Source: Lachnospiraceae bacterium (GTDB lineage Bacteria; Bacillota; Clostridia; Lachnospirales; Lachnospiraceae). Taken from it: a stretch of DNA of 64,000 nucleotides. Both the position numbers and the translations under genes were made by a program. The stretch is from positions 82,259 to 146,258 of the forward strand of contig JAKSSF010000001.1 in NCBI GenBank assembly GCA_024403235.1. The letters are read 5' to 3'. The notes under the pieces are model-generated. The model saw only the letters and a list, made by a program, of their open reading frames with translations, searched no databases and was not told the DNA's origin. Below, in pieces: positions 63,971-64,000 of the stretch (within the stretch, counting starts at the first letter, position 1; each line of letters starts with the position of its first letter).

Positions 63971-64000
63971 AGAAGTCTTGGTTTACTGTCTCTGTAATAA

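Noticed and set aside
1..64000. Insertion sequences, integrase or phage genes
   Set aside because: No transposase, DDE motif, tyrosine or serine recombinase, or phage structural gene was found, despite signs of transfer.

Overview
The window looks like a chromosomal segment of a low-GC Gram-positive anaerobe, most likely a Lachnospiraceae-type Clostridium relative. This is inferred from AAGGAGG-type ribosome binding sites, A/T-rich spacers with T-run terminators, VanZ-type proteins, GTG/TTG starts, and the families present. Nearly every gene lies on the minus strand, so transcription runs from high to low coordinates; TspO (31297-31779) is the only clear plus-strand gene. There is no rRNA, tRNA, CRISPR array or transposase.

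Most of the window is a Wzx/Wzy-type surface polysaccharide locus, read from right to left. The entry end (63970-54107) has a polytopic membrane protein, an acyltransferase, the priming sugar-phosphate transferase, an ATP-grasp enzyme, GT4 glycosyltransferases, a UDP-sugar dehydrogenase and a UDP-HexNAc 4-epimerase (a WbpO/WbpP-like pair expected to make UDP-HexNAc uronic acids), and a deacetylase. The next part (53739-40115) has more GT4 enzymes, two AsnB-type amidotransferases, a GT2 fused to a GT11 fucosyltransferase and a DUF6056 membrane protein. A AAA ATPase and a GNAT-type toxin-antitoxin pair are interspersed. After an accessory island come the chain-length protein (27325-26279), a giant secreted protein (26116-13702) and a second polysaccharide set (13618-1210): PssD/PssE, pyruvyl transferase, a ferredoxin-like F420-hydrogenase-beta protein, GT4/GT2 enzymes, two hexapeptide acetyltransferases, polymerase and flippase. 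The last 11 kb looks more A/T-rich than the 41-61 kb part and contains two broken genes (a GT32 transferase and vanZ), which suggests a separately acquired, partly decaying segment.

The island (about 27.4-40.1 kb) sits inside the polysaccharide locus. It carries a complete JetABCD (Wadjet-type) anti-plasmid operon, an ATPase gene immediately upstream in the same orientation, a second unrelated AAA ATPase with a DUF234-like C-terminus, a three-gene cassette of small proteins, remnants of another ATPase module, and several small or broken ORFs. The ATPase next to Wadjet is read from a near-consensus promoter, and its leader holds seven TGTTA/TAACA half-sites spaced at multiples of about one helical turn. 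All three intact AAA ATPase genes in the window have a promoter followed by a gene-specific repeat in the leader.

Other notable points: the 3772-residue secreted protein (transglutaminase-like, M6-type peptidase, InlB-type and Ig-like repeats) is cut from its beta-helix C-terminus by a one-base frameshift. The GT32 gene is cut by one in-frame TAA and vanZ by a TAA plus a frameshift. A four-unit 62-63 bp tandem array of hairpins fills the gap at 53.8-54.0 kb, and two related long palindromes flank the spacer at 51.1-51.3 kb.
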